DNA from: Novipirellula aureliae
GTDB taxonomy: Bacteria > Planctomycetota > Planctomycetia > Pirellulales > Pirellulaceae
DNA length: 64,000 nucleotides
NCBI RefSeq assembly: GCF_007860185.1
Contig: NZ_SJPY01000008.1
Coordinates: 1 to 64,000 of the forward strand
Reading direction: 5' to 3'
Of this stretch, positions 28,144 through 37,800 are shown in pieces. The number at the start of each line of letters is the position of its first letter. Position 1 is the stretch's first letter. Under the pieces are notes generated by a model. The model was not told the DNA's origin. It did not search any database and was given only the letters and a program-made list of their open reading frames with translations. The position numbers and the translations under genes are program-made.

Positions 28144-29007
28144 CTAGTTGTTTCGCTGATTCAAGAAATTGCCGACGTAGATGAGATACTCAAACGGCAG
28201 ATCCTCTTCAGCGACGTCGACGAGAACTTCGCCTAGCGTACTGTAGATAACCTTTTCGCCAACCGATTGACCAGCCTGTTGGACAATGGCGATCGGAGTT
28301 TCGGGAGCGTAGTTGAGCAACAGCTTTTCGACGAAATGCTGCAACTCCGCTCGCATCGTAAACAGCACCATCGTGTTGCGATGCACGGAAAGCTTCTCGA
28401 TCGTATCGTCGGTTTTGATCCAATCGCCAGCCGTCAATGTAACGCTCTTCGTGTTTCCTCCGGACGTGATTCCCATTCCGATCGCGGCATTGGCGGCGTT
28501 GAACGAACTGAGTCCAGGGACCACTTGCGGGTTTAGATCCTCGAACTCTTTGAGCATCCACGTGCACGGACCGTAGATCATCGGATCGCCGTTATCCAAA
28601 GCCGCAACGGTCCGACCGGCCTGAACCGCATCACGGACCAGACGAACGAGTCTTAAACGTTTCTGTTGATACTGCTCCGCTCGCTTGCGATCTTCTCCTT
28701 CATATTGTGAAGGATCGCGGCTATAGAACGGAATCATTCCAGAAAACTCACTGTGGACCTCCTTCCCTTTGAGGTAGTCGCTGAACGTCTCCGCGTGATC
28801 GCCACGACAAAGGACAAGATCGGCACTTTCGATCACCTTCGCGGCTCGAAGCGTCATCAAGTCGGCATCCCCAGGGCCAATTCCGACAAGATAGAAGTGT
28901 GTGGACTCGTGTTCGTCAGCACGGCAACGTGATGATTCCGCTGGCACGAGAGCAGCGAAGGTGAGTAGACCGAGAAGGCATGGCAGAGATCGAATGGATT
29001 GAAACAT
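28144..29007 (-). CDS. Tetrapyrrole-methylase-family SAM enzyme with an export signal
   Basis: The mature part is a CobM/CbiF-like SAM-dependent methyltransferase: GIGPGDADLMTLRA (SAM-binding loop), LDNGDPMIYGP, VPGLSSFNAANA and a C-terminal IAIVQQAG...STLGEV block. This family normally methylates precorrins or uroporphyrinogen in the cytosol. Here, from ATG 29007, the protein starts with a convincing signal peptide (SIRSLPCLLGLLTFAALVPAES), so the methylase would be exported. It lies 62 bp after the DUF1559 gene on the same strand. No other corrin genes are nearby. The substrate is unknown and may not be a tetrapyrrole; a cytosolic role with a miscalled start is the alternative, but the first ~35 residues have no family counterpart. 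Confidence 0.78.
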   Translation of the reverse strand: MFQSIRSLPCLLGLLTFAALVPAESSRCRADEHESTHFYLVGIGPGDADLMTLRAAKVIESADLVLCRGDHAETFSDYLKGKEVHSEFSGMIPFYSRDPSQYEGEDRKRAEQYQQKRLRLVRLVRDAVQAGRTVAALDNGDPMIYGPCTWMLKEFEDLNPQVVPGLSSFNAANAAIGMGITSGGNTKSVTLTAGDWIKTDDTIEKLSVHRNTMVLFTMRAELQHFVEKLLLNYAPETPIAIVQQAGQSVGEKVIYSTLGEVLVDVAEEDLPFEYLIYVGNFLNQRNN

Positions 29008-29069
29008 GATTGGCTTCGTGTTGAGGGAGTTAAGTGGAAAAAATAGCAAGAAAAGGGACAGTATTTCGC

Positions 29070-30125
29070 CTAAGGAAGCTCAATGACTTCACGCCCATTT
29101 CGAGTTGACATCGCTCGCCAGGTCGTCGTGTCGACGGTATCAGTGACGAAGTGGACGCTGCCATCGCCGTACACGACGTTGACACCGCCAGTGTGAAGGC
29201 TTCGTGTCGCCAAGAAGCCCCAATTGTTTTTCACCACATCGGAAGTTTTGGCGTTGGGTGATGCGTAAGCGTTGAAGGCGGTGTCGCCGTCTTTGCCATG
29301 AATCCAAGCGTTGCATCGCGCACCGGACCAGGATGCAGCACCAATAACAGCGGTTTCTAAGACTGGGTTGTCGCCTGGTGCCCCGTTAAAACCAAGTCCA
29401 GATCCCTGCATACTGCCTGGACCTCCCGGATACGAAGCCATGTAGCGGTAGTGCGGAAGCGCCTGGGTTGGTGGTGGTGTCGGATACGTGCCTCCGCCAC
29501 CGATCAGCGATTCGGCGAGCATCAGCGTGTTCGACGAACCGTCCATCATATCGCGAAATCCCGTTTGTGATCCACGCCAAAACATGCCATCGGTTTTCGC
29601 TCGTGAGTCATAGTTCTTGTCCGTGCCTGATCCTGTACAGACGACATAGTTAGTCCCCGCAAACGTGTTCGTGCCGACCGTATTGATCGGATCTTGGGTT
29701 TCCGTTGGGCAAAGGAATGTGGGAACCACGGTCTGGGCTGCTTGAGCGTGGACGGGATTGAACTGCTGATTGTTTTGCATTCCTGTGTAAAGCGGATTCG
29801 CGTAGTCGATCAACTCCTCGAGGCTCTTGTTCTCGATGAATGGCAAAATTTGAGCCTGGACCGAGAACCCGTAAACCATGCTGGCATTGGAGGTCGAGTA
29901 TTGTGGACCAGGAAAGACTTTGTAGGCCGATTCGTAGTTGTGCATCGCTAGGCCGATCTGCTTCAGGTTGTTGCTGCACTGCATCCGTCGAGCAGCTTCG
30001 CGAGCAGCTTGAACCGCCGGCAGTAGCAGTCCGACGAGGACGCCGATGATCGCGATGACAACGAGCAGTTCGACCAAGGTGAAGGCTCTTCGTTGGTGGT
30101 TTGGGTTGGTTCGATTGATATTCAT
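29070..30125 (-). CDS. DUF1559 protein with type IV pilin-like N-terminus
   Basis: A 351-residue protein with a prepilin methylation motif (RRAFTLVELLVVIAIIGVLV, residues 12-31), the DUF1559 signature QAAREAARRMQCSNNLKQIGLA, and the C-terminal NVVYGDGSVHFVTD block. These proteins are expanded in planctomycetes; they are thought to be processed by prepilin peptidase and exposed at the envelope. The methylase lies downstream and a Cys-rich protein upstream, on the same strand. Confidence 0.92.
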   Translation of the reverse strand: MNINRTNPNHQRRAFTLVELLVVIAIIGVLVGLLLPAVQAAREAARRMQCSNNLKQIGLAMHNYESAYKVFPGPQYSTSNASMVYGFSVQAQILPFIENKSLEELIDYANPLYTGMQNNQQFNPVHAQAAQTVVPTFLCPTETQDPINTVGTNTFAGTNYVVCTGSGTDKNYDSRAKTDGMFWRGSQTGFRDMMDGSSNTLMLAESLIGGGGTYPTPPPTQALPHYRYMASYPGGPGSMQGSGLGFNGAPGDNPVLETAVIGAASWSGARCNAWIHGKDGDTAFNAYASPNAKTSDVVKNNWGFLATRSLHTGGVNVVYGDGSVHFVTDTVDTTTWRAMSTRNGREVIELP

Positions 30126-30391
30126 CTAGTGGAAGCGGAAAAAAGGTTGATTAAAAAAACGAAATGTCGGAGAAGGTCGCTCCGCGCCAGCCACGAAAAC
30201 AATGCTTTGTGAGGAGCAAACGATCGTATAGCCAGCGCGGAAGCGGTATCGCGCATCGACGAACGCTCCAATGCGATCGTGGCATCGGCGCAGCCGTCAA
30301 CGCGAACAGGTTCGGTTGCTTTTGGTAGTGGACGAGGCGACGTGTCCTGTGCGGCTGGAATCGTTGCCCCGCCCACTACGACAGAAATTGC

Positions 30392-31057
30392 CTAGCCGAA
30401 GCTCAGCAATGAAGAAGCAGCTCGCCACGGCACCGGCGGCTCGGGAGCGTCGCTGCGAGTGTCTGCATCGTCATTGCAGATCGCTACGCAGAACAAGAAT
30501 GGCGGGTCGAGCCTTGGCGTTAACTGTCGCGGTTTCTCGACCGTGGTCGAAGAGAGGACCGACCACAACCACTGAATGCCTCGGCATTTCGCAGAGTCTT
30601 CGAGAAGTACAATGCGAAGGTTTGACGAACTTTCTGGCGAGGTTAATCGTGTCTCTTCCGCTTCAGACGCTTCGCAAGTTGCCGACCCTGTCGAGTTGCT
30701 GCAACAGCAACAACTCTTCGATGCAGGCTCACCTACGCTGGCGATTTTTGTGGTTGCCTTCGACAATCGGGCAACCAAAAACGTGGGCGGTTCGACACCA
30801 TTCTCACGTGCCCACTGAAGTTTTTCTGCATCGCTATGGCAACAGCATTTGTCCCAGCAAAACTCGGCTGTCGAGCAACCACAAGCACAATTTTCGCAAG
30901 GATACCGGCCCTCCACGACAGCAGACGGCTTGGCCATCGGCATTCCTGTCAGTCCAGCAGCGAACACAGCCAACAAGAGAAAGCTGGCAAAGCGATAGAG
31001 GCGTCGAAACACCAGCGGCTGTTGAAAAAATGCAAACAAAATTGGCACGATGCCCAA
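30392..31057 (-). CDS. Cys-rich exported or membrane protein of unknown function
   Basis: A 221-residue protein with an N-terminal hydrophobic segment (FLLLAVFAAGLTGMP, about residues 27-41) and two cysteine clusters: CENCACGCSTAEFCWDKCCC (about 53-72) and SCCCCSN (about 114-120), followed by a basic, proline-rich tail. The first cluster looks like a metal-binding module known as a conserved hypothetical of planctomycetes. The role is unknown. It is the first of three minus-strand genes, 266 bp upstream of the DUF1559 gene, so cotranscription is uncertain. Confidence 0.6.
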   Translation of the reverse strand: MGIVPILFAFFQQPLVFRRLYRFASFLLLAVFAAGLTGMPMAKPSAVVEGRYPCENCACGCSTAEFCWDKCCCHSDAEKLQWARENGVEPPTFLVARLSKATTKIASVGEPASKSCCCCSNSTGSATCEASEAEETRLTSPESSSNLRIVLLEDSAKCRGIQWLWSVLSSTTVEKPRQLTPRLDPPFLFCVAICNDDADTRSDAPEPPVPWRAASSLLSFG

Positions 31058-31189
31058 AACGGACCGCGATCGGCTCGCTCCTCACGCTGCAGATTCTAGC
31101 GGAGCCAGCTTTTTCCCCATAGGTCCCCCCCGAAAAAAGTCCAATGCGATTTGCTTCTCCCTATGCGTCCTCTCCCTATGCGTCCTCGG

Positions 31190-31352
31190 AACGCGCCCAA
31201 GCACTTCGTGTTTAATCATCTGGATCACGCGTCGACATGAGCCTGCAAGTTCGGTGATCGAATAGGCGTTTTCTTGATCTTGCAGTCTGCAAATGTGAAA
31301 ACGCCATCAAACGATTCGGTGTATTTCTTGTCACGATCTCGCATCATGTAAG
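31190..31352 (-). pseudogene. Integrase-core (rve) transposase remnant
   Basis: On the minus strand from about 31352 the sequence reads MRDRDKKYTESFDGVF, then KKTPIRSPNLQAHVDA, the DDE integrase region containing the second Asp and the SPNLQAHVE helix. After a frameshift it continues IQMIKHEVLGRV. It belongs to the same family as the fragment at 49615-49856 (QTIKHEVLNAF). Most of the gene is missing. Confidence 0.6.
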
Positions 31353-31480
31353 TGCAGACGATGGAATAGCTTAAGACAAACAATAGAACCAGAAAAACAT
31401 AGAGTCCGTTCGAAAAGAGTTGTGTACGGGGAGGTTATACTAGTGGACTCTATTTTAAGGCGGCTTCGTCGCAACACGTA

Positions 31481-31529
31481 GCAGCGTCTCTCCGAGACGC
31501 TGGATTTGCGAGTCTCGGAGAGACTCGCC
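31481..31529. repeat. Double palindrome with GTCTCTCCGAGAC core
   Basis: Two adjacent perfect hairpins, GCGTCTCTCCGAGACGC (31484-31500) and a related one with core AGTCTCGGAGAGACT (31508-31528), lie 5' of the sialidase gene. They resemble a dispersed intergenic palindrome and hold no gene. Confidence 0.75.
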
Positions 31530-31614
31530 AACGTGAAAGTCCGCGCAAAATAGCATCAATCGCGGCGATTACTCATGTAAGAAACCGAAATCCCCTTCAA
31601 TTCAATGTGAGACA

Positions 31615-32796
31615 ATGATGAACCCCAAGTGTATGCAAACTCGATCGTTAATCGTCTTCATGCTGCTAATGCCTTACGGTACGAGCAATGCCGATGATAG
31701 GGCGACGACAGCTTACTCAGGTGATGCCATCTTCGTAGCAGGGGAAGACGGCTATGACACGTATCGAATCCCGGCCTTGGCGGTCACTAACAGGGGGACC
31801 GTTCTAGCGATCTGCGAAGGCCGCGTGAACGCTAGCAGCGATGCTGGCGACATCGACCTCGTCATCAAACGTTCCACCGACAGCGGGGAGACCTGGAGCG
31901 ATCTGAATGTGATCTGGAGCGACGAGCGGAATACCTGCGGCAACCCTTGCACCGTCGTCGATCGTGATACGGGCACGATTTGGTTACTTAGCACGTGGAA
32001 TCATGGCTCCGATCACGAACGCCAAATCATCAATCAGCAGAGCAAAGACACTCGCCGAGTTTTTGTCCTGGCGTCCCAAGACGATGGACTGACCTGGAGC
32101 GAGCCGCAGCAAATTACCGATAATGTAAAGCTCGAGGATTGGACATGGTATGCGACCGGGCCCGGCAGCGGCATCCAAATCCAGCAGGGACCACATCAGG
32201 GGCGTTTGGTCATCCCCTGCGACCACATCGAAGCGGATTCCAAACGCTACTACTCGCACGCAATTTTCTCAGACGACCACGGTCAGACATGGCAACTTGG
32301 CGACAGCACACCCAATCACCGCGTTAACGAATGTCAAGTCGTCGAGATAGCGGGAGGTCGCTTGATGCTCAATATGCGAAACTATGATCGATCGCAAAAG
32401 AGTCGTCAAATCGCGTTCAGCGACAACGGTGGCGAAACCTGGAAAGACCAAACGTTCGACACCACTCTGGTCGACCCCATCTGCCAAGCCGCGATCGAGC
32501 GGTTCTGTTTCGAAAAGGGTGAAAGTGAGAGCGTGTTATTATTCAGCAACCCCGCTTCGACAAGCAGCCGGACGAAAATGACGCTGCGAGCCAGTTACGA
32601 CAGCGGGAAAACTTGGACGGGACAACGAGTGCTGTTCGCGGCAGCGGCTGCCTATTCCGATCTCGCTGTGTTGCCAAATGGCACGATTGCGTGCTTCCAT
32701 GAAGCCGGCCAAAAAAACGCCTACGAATCGATTCGTTTCACTAAAATCAAGCTGTCGCAGCTTACTGCCAGTCCCGAAGTTTCAGACGACAAGTGA
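31615..32796 (+). CDS. Secreted exo-alpha-sialidase-like protein (GH33-type beta-propeller)
   Basis: A 393-residue protein with a signal peptide ending TSNADD. The propeller starts at YDTYRIPALAV, where the RIP motif supplies the first arginine of the catalytic triad. Five Asp boxes are visible: STDSGETWS, SQDDGLTWS, SDDHGQTWQ, SDNGGETWK and SYDSGKTWT. A later MRNYDR and ASYDSGKTW region is consistent with the remaining blades. It should release sialic acid or a related sugar outside the cell. Starts at 31615 and 31618 are both possible. Its 3' end lies against the decayed cytochrome gene on the opposite strand. Confidence 0.85.
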   Translation: MMNPKCMQTRSLIVFMLLMPYGTSNADDRATTAYSGDAIFVAGEDGYDTYRIPALAVTNRGTVLAICEGRVNASSDAGDIDLVIKRSTDSGETWSDLNVIWSDERNTCGNPCTVVDRDTGTIWLLSTWNHGSDHERQIINQQSKDTRRVFVLASQDDGLTWSEPQQITDNVKLEDWTWYATGPGSGIQIQQGPHQGRLVIPCDHIEADSKRYYSHAIFSDDHGQTWQLGDSTPNHRVNECQVVEIAGGRLMLNMRNYDRSQKSRQIAFSDNGGETWKDQTFDTTLVDPICQAAIERFCFEKGESESVLLFSNPASTSSRTKMTLRASYDSGKTWTGQRVLFAAAAAYSDLAVLPNGTIACFHEAGQKNAYESIRFTKIKLSQLTASPEVSDDK

Positions 32797-32829
32797 AACA
32801 ATTAGGTGACCGTTGACGGTCACAGCCAC

Positions 32830-33933
32830 CAGCCGGTCCACAACTACCAAAAGCTTCGGCTTCTTGGATTCGATTGTCACTGATGGTCATCTTCGCTGTC
32901 ACACGGCTGGGGCACTCGGCATTGTCACGCAGAATCCGCTTCATCAAAGTGTTGCCTCCAAGGAAGGCATGCCGTCCAAAGGGGGTTCGTTGCCTAAGAA
33001 ACGGAAAATCACGCCCGCCCGGGTTGTGCGCGATTCGAGTCGCGATCGGATCTCCGTCGACATCGGTTGTCGGCATGTGACAAGCTTGACAGCTCTTCGC
33101 CTCCTTACTCGGATGGTCGACTTCATCGTTGAATACAGAATTGCGCCATTCAAGGTAAGGCGTTTGCTCATGAAATTCACCTGCAGTTTGCCGCCCGCCG
33201 GCATCAACGGCGTTGGTCATCACCGTGTGACAAGTCGCACAGAGTCCCGATTTCAAAACATGGTTGCTATCGTCGGTGTGTAACCGACGAAGTGTTGCAT
33301 GGGCATGGTAAAAGGATCGGCATGCGGACCAAAGATCTTCCTTTCTTGGTTGATTTCAAAACGCCCCGTAAAGGAGGCATCCGTTCCAAGGTTTTGATCC
33401 GCGATCTGATGGCACACGGTGCATGAAACGCCGTCCACTCCAAGCTGGGAACGCTGATCCTGATTCGTCAAGTACGCTAAAACTTCACCATCCGGACTTT
33501 TCGGCGTAGGCGCGACCGTCGGCGTATGGCAACGAGTACATTTTTCTTCGATCGCCCCTTTCATGGACGCCGTTGCAGCAACTTCAGCGGATAAAACGGC
33601 TCGCCAAAATGGGTCGCGAGAAGAGTTGGCCATCATCGACGGTTGCCATAAATCATAGGGAGCTACGGGACGTCGTTTCGCGTCTCGCATTGCCATGGCC
33701 CTCTGAGAATTGGAATGACAAACCGCACAGTTCTTTGAATCAAGAAAATGGGACTCATTCTGCGCTCTCAGCGAAACGGCGGCATCCACGCGGTCAGCAC
33801 GATCGCTCGCGACCGATGCTGTGGGGGGATCCTTGGCGAAAGAAGGCCAGGGTGCCGATGAGCCAACGAAACAAAGCAGTCCACTCGAAAACAACACGAA
33901 CAACCGGGTGAAACGCGTTGACAGAAAAAACAT
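32830..33933 (-). pseudogene. Exported multiheme cytochrome c, frameshifted and 3'-truncated
   Basis: The 5' part (33933-33253) has a signal peptide (LFVLFSSGLLCFVGSSA) and heme motifs CAVCH, CTRCH and CTVCH. After PMQHFVGYTPT the frame breaks; the neighbouring frame (from about 33256) continues SGLCATCHTV and CQACHMP, giving at least five CxxCH sites. It resembles the multiheme c554-like proteins of planctomycetes that end with a beta-sandwich, but that part has decayed, ending against the sialidase gene. Two disruptions argue for a pseudogene. Confidence 0.72.
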
Positions 33934-34253
33934 GAGTTCACTTTCTCTTGACTCATCTACGATCTGGAAACGAAGAGATCGAAGATCAGTGGGTGGGGGC
34001 CTAAGCGAACGATCTACGGCTGGGTGTCGCCGTTTTCGGAGAGAGAAACTTGGCGATGAAGCTATATTCTATCACCGTTTGTAGTCCACATCATCTTGGA
34101 GTTGCTTAGCGAGGGTCAGACCTCAGGCTGGTAAAACGAAAGCGAGGACGCCCCCCTTCTGTTTTTATTTAAGCCTCCTCCGAAGAATCGGTGGGTGGAC
34201 TTTAGAATTTTGTCTACTAGATGGTAGGTTTTTTAGGCATCGCAGGTATCCTC
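33934..34253. other. Intergenic DNA, nothing recognised
   Basis: About 320 bp between the cytochrome pseudogene and an integrase remnant. No coding family, hairpin with T-run or repeat copy was seen. Confidence 0.4.
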
Positions 34254-34735
34254 TCAACCGCTATCGATGTCAGGCGGACGATTCATCGCCACGATGAGCT
34301 CGTTGCCCAAACCCAGGTGGTTTCTTTCAGTGTGATAATGAACGAGGAAACCCCGCACAGCTTGTCTCGCCGCGGTCTCACCAAAGAGAATCAGTTTGTA
34401 AAGGCATTCAAATTCGGGCTGCGCGGTGGTAGCCGAACTGGCTTCACGCCTTCGCCCGCGTAGGAAGTCTCGAAACGCCTTGCTGAACATTGAATCCCGG
34501 TCCATGATCAAGTACTTTTTGTCTTTGAGAAAGCCATCTTCATGGTTGGTCAACTCACTGGCAATTGTCTTCATCCACGCCTCGTTCAGATTCGTGGTGC
34601 AGGAGCGCGAAATTGACTCGCCGTGTTTTCAGCTCCATGACAACCCATTGTCGATGCCATCGCAGGGTCATGTCCGCTGTGAACAGAGTCTCAAACTGCT
34701 CGAGTGTTTTGCGTCCGAGATCCGTCGATGTCGAT
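34254..34735 (-). pseudogene. Integrase-type transposase remnant with internal deletion
   Basis: Reading from 34735, GRKTLEQFETLFTADMTLRWHRQ matches the helix-turn-helix region of the transposase fragment at 46985-47305. It then jumps to TRRVNFA, frameshifts, and continues TNHEDGFLKDKKYLIMDRDS, followed by YHTERNHLGLGNELIV near the end. The middle of the DDE domain and part of the PPRSPNLNAY block are deleted or scrambled. Confidence 0.72.
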
Positions 34736-34827
34736 AGCTTGAATGACCGGTTTTCGCAGTGTCTAATGCTCGGCTGAGTTTTTTGACCGCACGGCGTGGC
34801 CGCAATTCACGAACTTCCTGTCCGCGT

Positions 34828-37800
34828 CTATTCGACAACCACTCGGAACCCGGCGTGATAAACCCTTTGCCAAGCGGGGTATCCCAGCCGATAGCTGGAG
34901 GTGGCCCGGAACGGGCGATCGTGCCAGGAGCCACCACGGAGAACTTTCTCTCCGCTGTCATTGATGCGTCCGTCACCTTCGGAATACGGGTACGCTACGT
35001 AATCTGATCGTGTCCATTCGGCAGCGTTACCATGCATATCGAACACCCCCCACGCATTGGGCTCAAAACTGCCGACCTTGGCAAGGTGAAGTGTCCCGTC
35101 GTCTGATCGAGGGTCTTGCAACTTGAAATCAACCGTGTGATTGGGGTTGCTCATTGGTTTGGGATCCACACCTTTGACCGCCATCTGTTGGACCGAGATA
35201 TCCGAAAGGTTGGCGTGTTTGGAAAAATCAGTATCGAGGTCGCCGAAGGACAACGGCGTATCGGTTCCAGCTCGACAGGCCCATTCCCACTGAGCCTCTG
35301 TAGGCAGCGTCACCTTGCGACCGGTCTTCTCTGAGAGCCAATCGCAGAACGCCTTTGCTTTGTCCCATGAGACACGGATCACCGGGTACTGCATGTGGTT
35401 CATGTAATAACCCCGCTTAACCTGGTCCTTGTAGTGCATATCGTAGACGCCGTTAAGATATTCGGGATCAAACTGCCGAAACTGCTCCAGGGACACTTCA
35501 GTGGCTCCGATGAAGAATGGCTCGCTGATCGCGACGCGTGAGATTGGTTGCTCGACGGGCGTTTCGTCGTTGCTTCCCATCGAGAACTCACCCGATGGCA
35601 CACTGACAAGCTTCATTGTCACTCCATCACCAAGCTCGAAGTCAAGTGTCTTCTGCTGATGGGCACCGACGCGCGAGGGTCGTGGCTGGACGACGTCGCG
35701 TTCAAGCGGTTTCGGAAGGACGATCTTTTTCGCCTTCTCGTAAGGGTTAAGTATTTCCTCTGGATCATAGCTGACCAAATCGTACATCCGACGCAATTCC
35801 TTTCGTCGCTCGAGAACGGTTGCGTTCGCTCCCGCTTCGCTCCACGTGCCATGATAAGGAGCGTTCAGATCGATCCAGGTAATGAGGCGTTCCCACGCTT
35901 CCTGATCAAGCTCCACGTTGTGGTGTCCCTTTTGCAGCATTTGGACGAGTTCACTCGTATCGGCATGGAATTCAAGCGGGGTCAGTAGATGATAATCACC
36001 TTCGGGACCGTTGCGACGAACATAGGGATGAAGCATCGCGTGGGCGGCCTTCGCGTTGGAAAGATCAGGGATGCCGGCTTCGGCGAACTTGCGGCCTGTG
36101 TTCGGTCCGGTTCCGATGATGCGATCAGCCACCTGATAGCGTCCCGCCTTATCATGGCCGTCTGGCGTCATGTTGTGCGATCCATCGTGACAGCTCACAC
36201 AATAGGTATCAAGCACAGGTTGAACTTCTCGTTGGAAGCTGAATCCTCGCGTCGACCCGTAGAACGATTCCAGTTCGCTCGGTGCACGCAGCATGGCTGT
36301 GGCGCGTCGTTGCACTGGAGGCATGTTTTGGCTTTCGTGGCAGCCGACACACGAAAGCCTCTCACCGGGCATCGCCACCGTCCAACTTCGCATTAGTTGG
36401 AGCGACTTACCTTGCTCGTCGAGCGGTTGCATTGCAAAGGGCGTATTGGCTGGGACGGTAAAACTAGCAGATCCGTCCGCCTCGACTGGCGCGGTTCCGA
36501 GGACCTGCTTCGCGTCCCAACCAGCCTCCATCGCCATCGAATAATGGCCTCCCTTGTGACGCGGGCCGTATTCATAACGATAGACCCGCAGGCCTTTCAC
36601 AGTGCCACGGGGGACATCTTGCAGTCCTGGTCCTTCGTAAATATCGTTGATCAGCACTGTGGCCTCTTGACTCTCCAAGTTGATCCGGTCCGGCATGATC
36701 GGCGGGCGTTTTGTAGCGCGGAGTGGAAGCGGTTCGAAGTAGCCTCCCTCACCGTCCATTTTTTTCAAACACAACATATTGTCAAATACGTCGAGCAGGT
36801 AGACGGAGTTGCCCGTCATCGCCAGGAAATATTTGTCGCTCAATGGGTAGGGGGTGTAGAACATAGGGCTATACACTTTAGACAAATTATCAATCACCAG
36901 CGGCTCAACTTCTTTGCCTCGGCCGGTGATCAGTTGGACGGCGCCGTCGGCCTCCTGACGCCCCTTCGAGACGTCAAACAAACACAACGCCCCACCCTTC
37001 GGATTACTATGGTGGCCAGTCACCGTCGCCAGGAACTTAGTGTTGTGGCCTGGGATCTGTCTGGCGAAGAAGATGCTGTTTGGCCAATAGGAGTTACTGC
37101 CATAGAACGCCTTTTGGTCCGTTCCGTCCGGATTCATCGTCATCAATACGCGGCTAAAATAGTGAGCCGAGTCGGTGTATTCCCAGCGAGCATACATGAC
37201 GCGGCCACTTTCCATCATCGCCGGATGCCAACTCGCATCCTGGTCAAAAGTCAGCCGACGAACACCTGTTCCATCTGGATTCATGCGGTACAAATTGGCG
37301 ACGTAAGACTTGCCTCCAACACACGGGACGCCTTCATAGCTAGCGGTCGAGGCGAAGATAATTCGTTCATCGGGTAGGTAACAGGCGTCATAGCAATCGA
37401 TGTCGGCGCCCATGTCCGGAGTGACCCTCTGTGGCTTGCCAAGCGGCTCGCCGCTACGGGGATCGATCTTCTGTTCAAACACGGCATACCCCATACCTTT
37501 ACCTGGAGCAGCGCTCAGTTCGTTTATGTCGCAATGGGAGGCGAACAACAATCGGTCGCCATCAAAATGCAAATCCACATCACCGACAAACTTGCCACCG
37601 TCCGGTTTGTAGACAGTCTTGATCTCGCCATCGCAAATCGGCGACATGACCACCAATTCGTCGTCAAATCCACCCGCTGGACCACAAGAAACGCGAGTTT
37701 GCCAATTCGCAGAGAATCGCTTGCCCTTCTTACTGCGGACCATCAGCAGGTGGTCAAAGTCCAAAAGCGGGTTGGCTAACAACGCCTCTTTTTTAAGCGC

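Noticed and set aside
30122-30376. 84-residue ORF between DUF1559 and Cys-rich genes
   Set aside because: No family, no ribosome site, composition like non-coding DNA.
31058-31180. Cobalamin riboswitch upstream of the Cys-rich/DUF1559/methylase genes
   Set aside because: No B12-box or the conserved core could be found on the minus strand.
34828-35640. Sulfatase-maturing formylglycine enzyme
   Set aside because: The FGE-like domain is the tail of a large heme protein and no sulfatase occurs in the window, so a maturation role is not supported.
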